A stretch of DNA of 64,000 bases, taken from contig JAPDOI010001750.1 of the NCBI GenBank assembly GCA_029168955.1, positions 62,001 through 126,000 of the forward strand, in the 5' to 3' direction. How positions within the stretch are numbered: the first letter of the stretch is position 1; each line of letters starts with the position of its first letter. Shown here in pieces: positions 60,263 through 64,000 of the stretch. Made by a program: the position numbers and the translations under genes. This DNA is from Aplectana chamaeleonis. Lineage: Eukaryota; Nematoda; Chromadorea; Rhabditida; Cosmocercidae. A model generated the notes under the pieces. It was not told the origin of the DNA. It was given only the letters and a program-made list of their open reading frames with translations, and ran no database searches.

Positions 60263-61548
60263 CTAGTGGCGGCCTCCGGCTTTCTCCAGTGCGGCCTCCA
60301 GCGTGGCCTCCAATTCCTCCCTTTCGTCCGGTAGAACGCATATTGCATGGTGATGGGATTTTCCCTGGCAGTACGAGCATTTCCGGGTCCTCCTTCTACA
60401 TTCGTCTTCTTTACAATTCACTTTCAGACACCGCACACAACATCCCAAATTTCTTACTAGATTCCTTCTTGCTTCGCCAGTGGTGACCACTGGGCATTGA
60501 TCTGCCCAGTGGAACCCCACTCGTCCACAGAATCTACAGGTCGCGGCTTCATTCTCGTTATAAAACGCCCCGCCCTCGACGTCACCTATCTTTCTTTTCT
60601 CACAGGGTTTCAAATACCTCAGCTTGCTTCTGGCCACTTGGGCCCTCTTTCCTTCCTCATCATCGTTCCTGCGTTTCCTTGAGCCTCCCAGGCCCTTTGA
60701 CTGTGGCATGGGGGTGGCTGGTGAGCTGGGCGTGGTGGCGGCGGACGAGGTGGTTGGAATGGGAGACGTGGTGGCTGGGGGTTCGGCTGCGGTAGCTGGG
60801 GAGTAGGGCCTGGCGAGGCGGGATGAGGGGCTGGGGGGAAGGGCGAGGCGGCTGGGGGGGGGGGGGCTGATGGGGCGGGGCTGTTGGCGGTGGTGGGAAG
60901 GGTGGCAGAGGTCCCGTCTTCCCCTGCATCTTCATATGCTCCTCCGTAATCAGTCGGTGGGAATCATCTATACGCCGCGTTAGCTTCCTTTCCATGAGGT
61001 CCATTCGGTCGGCCAAAGTAGGCTCGTCATCCTCTCTCCCTCGAATCTCTTCATCTGCCAATTTCACTATACCCAGTGTCTCTTCTTGCAGGCACGCCAC
61101 ATAACCTGTCCACGAATTCCACCAGATCGTCATCTCTCCCCTAACTCCGTACTCCTCCTCGCCTTCTTGTTCGTCCTCTTCATCTTCATCCTGTTCCCTT
61201 TCGGGAGTCTCCTCTGCAGCCTCTCTGGCGTCCGCTTCTCCAGGCTCCTCGATATCAATCACATCATGCTCTTCGGGCTCCTCCATGACGTCAATTTCTT
61301 CTAGCTCTCCGAGTCTCGATCTCGTCCCGTTCTCCGGGCTCCTCACATTCATCTGCCTCCTCGGTCCTTTGGCTTAGAATATTGTCTATGTCGTCCAGGG
61401 TCTCCATTTCAGCTCTGAAAGTATCATTGACTATATTTATGAGAAAGTTGACCACCACCCTGCCTCTTCTTGCGCCTTGCTTCTTTCCTTCTGCTTCGGC
61501 AACTCTTCTTTTTACTTCTGCTCCTGACAATCTATAGTCACGGGCGAG
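60263..61548 (-). CDS. 3' ORF of BEL/Pao element: acidic, coiled and zinc-knuckle protein
   Basis: A possible splice acceptor (CGTTTCAG) ends at 61549, then a basic helix-rich stretch, a Glu/Asp-rich stretch, a likely coiled coil (MDLMERKLTRRIDD), a Pro/Thr/Ser-rich linker and three Cys clusters: CRFCGRVGFHWADQC, CVRCLKVNCKEDEC and the canonical CX2CX4HX4C of CSYCQGKSHHHAIC. The Cys clusters resemble BEL gag zinc knuckles, which normally lie at the other end of the element. The frame shifts once near 61310 and once at the 13-G run 60854-60866; on both sides of the latter the reading is coherent. It occupies the env position. Could bind RNA as a gag-like or accessory protein; that is inference. 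Confidence 0.65.
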
Positions 61549-61550
61549 CT

Positions 61551-62158
61551 GAAACGACAATGTTTTAGTTATCAGATAAGATTGAGTTGACCCGTGTTTT
61601 CTTCTTGCTTTTGATGTTTGACTGTCTCTGTTTCTCGGGCCTTGCCCGTCTTCTTGTATACTGTATACTTCGTATTCAGCTGGGTAGTAAGGAAACCTTG
61701 CTATTCTTTTTGGACGTAGGTTGTGTTGTCTGTTATTTGTAACCTGTTCGGTGTTTGGTGAATTTAGAGTCATTTGTTCCTCTGCACTTCTTTCTGCAGG
61801 GACTTCTTCTTCGCCGTCCTCGTATCCCATTTCCAGTGGGATAAGTAGGTTCGGCGGTCTTTTTAGGGTTCCCCCTGATGCCTGCTTCAGCTCCACTTCT
61901 CGGATCTCACTCTCTCTGCTTCGCCCGACATCCACAACCCTGCCAGTCTTCCAAGAGTTTCGTGCTGTGAACTCATCAGTGATCAACACGAGCTCCCCCT
62001 CGCGTGGAGTTTTCGAGCCTCTTCCTGTGTTGAGTCCGATCTTGTGAGTTTCCCGTATTCCTCTAATGTACTGCTCCCTCCATATCTTCCAATACTTGTC
62101 TAGTTTCTTTACTGAGCTCCGTAAGGCTTCTATCGCCTCCTTCCTCGTTCTCAGTTGA
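61551..62158 (-). pseudogene. BEL/Pao DUF5641-type tail
   Basis: Coding resumes in a new frame at about 62158 with LDKYWKIWREQYI and continues TPREGELVLITDE, then WKTGRVVDV and RPPNLLIPLE. These are hallmarks of the DUF5641 tail that closes BEL/Pao pol. NLRPKRIARFPYYP near the end resembles the usual RPKR pol terminus, yet the frame continues without a stop into the 3' ORF. Confidence 0.8.
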
Positions 62159-62427
62159 TTTTCTTCTTGGGAGTTCTATGATCCGGATCGTCGTGGATTG
62201 CATATGACCGAGTAATTGTGATATCCTTCTGTATGAAATCAATCGGTCTTATCGTCGGTCCTTCCGCGATTTCACCTTCTTGGTACGTTAGTGGCCTTGA
62301 GTTGATCATGGCTTCAATTTCGGTCAAGATCGTCCTTAGTTCCTCTTCATTTACCGCTGACGTACCCAGCGTCTTGTACAATGGTCTTTTTATTGATTGT
62401 ATGAGTCTCTCGTAAACCCTCCTTTCC
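62151..62427 (-). pseudogene. BEL/Pao integrase C-terminal part (shifted frame)
   Basis: Continues integrase in the next frame with YERLIQSIKRPLYKTLG, which supplies the catalytic Glu, followed by EAMINSRPLTY, a strong BEL/Pao signature. The open frame extends upstream to 62687 but that part is out of frame with integrase and is not real coding. It ends at 62151, and the homologous reading continues in a different frame. Confidence 0.85.
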
Positions 62428-63397
62428 ACAGGGCATACGGTGTGATCCTTATCCATCTTATTTCCTGGTTTCCTGCGAACTCTTCCACTTCCTGTGTTTG
62501 TAGTTCCGAGACTTCCCCCATTATTTCCGCTCCTAGTATGAACGTCGGTGCGTTGTCTGAGGTGATCGTCTCTGGTGTGCCTCTCCTTGCAATGAACCGT
62601 CTCATAGCTCTGAGGAAGGAAACTGTGGTATTGTCTGATACTAGTTCCAGATGCACTAGCCTCGTCGCCGTGCATGTTAGTATGCATCCATACGTCTTCT
62701 TCTCAGTTTCCCCCTCCTTGACGTGTAAAGGACCATAGTGGTCCAGTCCTACATGTTGAAAGGGTCTAGTTCTTATGACTCTTCTTTCTGGTAGGTCCAT
62801 CGCTTTCGGATAACTGTAGGGAAGATTATTGAGCTTCTGGCACTTGACACAGGCTCGCAATACCTTTGTCGTTTGTCTTCTGAGTTTCGGAATCCAATAC
62901 CGCTCCCTAACCCTGCTCATAGTGTGGGCTACCGAGCGATGTAGATTCCCATGGGCTTCCTGAATTATCAGACTCGCCAGCATCGTGTTCGGTGCTATGA
63001 GCACTGGATTCTTTTCTTCCTCGGTCATGTTGCTATTACCGAAGCGTCCAAAGCATCTCTGGAGACCATCCTTTTTGTCTTTTTTCACGTTTAGGTTCTT
63101 CAGTCGTCCTATTAGCTTCCTCGTCACCTCTTCTTTCTGATGGATTCTCAACACTACTTTGCGCGCTGCTCTCATTTCTATTCCTGTGATAGCGAGTGTT
63201 GTTGCGTTGTCTGCATGTTCTTCTCCGATAATTGATTGTAGGATTTCAGTTCTTCTATCCCTCCTAATCCTACTCGCCGCTTTTCTCACGAACCTTAGGA
63301 CGTAGGCCATAATTCGGGTAGTCTTCCTTAGAGAGCTGAATCGTTTCCATTCGATTATTCCGCCGCCTTCTTCTAACTCTTCCTCCACCACATTCAC
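62390..63397 (-). pseudogene. BEL/Pao integrase: zinc-binding and core
   Basis: About 335 codons open. An H2C2-type zinc-binding region (HGNLH ... CVKCQKL) precedes the integrase core, with catalytic Asp in VGLDHYGP and second Asp in ITSDNAPTF. The expected Glu falls just after the frame breaks at about 62415, where one base seems lost in a TTT-type run. The frame ends in a spurious tail TRDSYNQ. Integrase inserts element cDNA into the host genome. Confidence 0.88.
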
Positions 63398-64000
63398 TGA
63401 TGGTTCCTCTTGTCCGATTGAGGTGCTGAGAAGAGTTGTGTCTCTTCTGGCCAGTCCATTAGTTCTTCTTTGAAATAGGGGGCTCCTTTACACCATTTGT
63501 GGTGTTCGAGTTCTTTTCCTGTTGCCCCTCTCGTTGCTACATCTGCAGGGTTCACTTTTGTGCTTATGAACCCTATGATTAGCTGGATATTGTCCTCCAG
63601 GAGTTTCGTTGCGATCTTCTTGATCTCCGATATCCTGTTTGTAACCAATACTCCTCTCGTACTCTTCTCATCTGGCCTTTTCAGCCAACTCAGTGCTATC
63701 TCGCTGTCGGTCAATATTACCACATCCTTGATTGAAATTACCTCCTTCGGTTCTTCACATATCGTCCTACCCAACCGCACCCCAATCGTGCAGGCGTTGA
63801 GTTCTAGCTTCGGAATTGTGTGAATCTGCTTCATCGACGGTAATTTCGTTTTTGCTGCCAGTAGCGCCGCTCCCTTGTTGTTCACCAAATATGCTACTGC
63901 AGCCATTGCTTTCGTGCTCACATCAACGCACATCACTACTCTGTGATGCTGTCGCTTTCTGCGATTTTTCTTAGCATCTCCCTCCAGAAATCTTTCACTT
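63394..64000 (-). pseudogene. BEL/Pao RNase H region (broken frame)
   Basis: The open frame at 63936-63394 carries RNase H-type motifs: CVDVSTKAMAAVAYL (first Asp), KLELNACTIGVRLGR (Glu), LTDSEIALSWL (Asp) and NPADVATRG (Asp), as in Pao-family pol proteins. The preceding 60 bases continue in another frame (VKDFWREML), implying a shift near 63940. The frame then ends at 63394 and continues in the integrase frame, another one-base shift. Confidence 0.85.

Larger units (their letters stand above)
60263..64000 (-). mobile_element. BEL/Pao LTR retrotransposon, 3' part, truncated by window end
   Basis: Reading on the minus strand from 64000: RNase H, integrase (zinc-binding and catalytic core), integrase C-terminus, DUF5641-type tail, then an acidic/coiled segment and a zinc-knuckle ORF ending at 60263. 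This is the pol order of BEL/Pao elements. Gag, protease and reverse transcriptase would lie beyond 64000. No LTR was recognised within the window. The coding is split over several frames by single-base shifts near 63940, 63410, 62415, 62160, 61310 and the G-run at 60854-60866, so the copy is probably inactive or the assembly carries indels. Confidence 0.88.

Noticed and set aside
1..64000. tRNA, rRNA and SL RNA genes
   Set aside because: No TTCGAATCC-type T-arm in a clover-leaf context was found. SL1-like sequences lack donor and Sm site.

Overview
The window looks like nuclear DNA from a nematode, most likely a clade V strongylid such as a hookworm or relative. The evidence is introns with the nematode acceptor TTTTCAG, secreted ShKT-domain coding, copies of the nematode SL1 spliced leader, a BEL/Pao retrotransposon, and very many short inverted-repeat elements. 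The species is inference. There are no operons, ribosome binding sites or CRISPR arrays to annotate, and I found no tRNA or rRNA gene.

Only one apparently intact host gene was found. It lies on the minus strand from about 55468 to 38880. Seven exons, joined by phase and splice sites, encode a signal peptide, a small Cys-rich module, a Lys-rich tandem repeat, a Pro-rich stretch and three ShKT domains. One exon carries a one-base insertion inside the first ShKT domain. Its large introns are packed with mobile elements, and intron 3 is almost wholly two adjacent ones. A weak candidate terminal exon lies at 24219-24623 (+).

Layout: 1-19000 is a mosaic of TIR elements about 350-500 bp long (several related families with AGGCA-type ends), two foldback elements with TA target sites (1527-3382 and the 2.3 kb palindrome 12282-14593), and smaller foldbacks. 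19000-38700 continues this pattern, with a Penelope-like GIY-YIG fragment (20643-21095) and two SL1-like sequences. 38880-55468 is the ShKT gene. 57860-58176 is a hAT transposase remnant. 58683-59768 is a decayed coding copy headed by an SL1-like sequence. 60263-64000 is the 3' half of a BEL/Pao element on the minus strand, running off the window. It is broken by several single-base frame shifts and has an unusual 3' zinc-knuckle ORF after integrase.

The recurring theme is element-into-element insertion. Many AGGCA-type elements abut one another through a single shared TTAA-like tetranucleotide, and two clear nested insertions are visible. Most long open frames in this region are fortuitous readings through these repeats.
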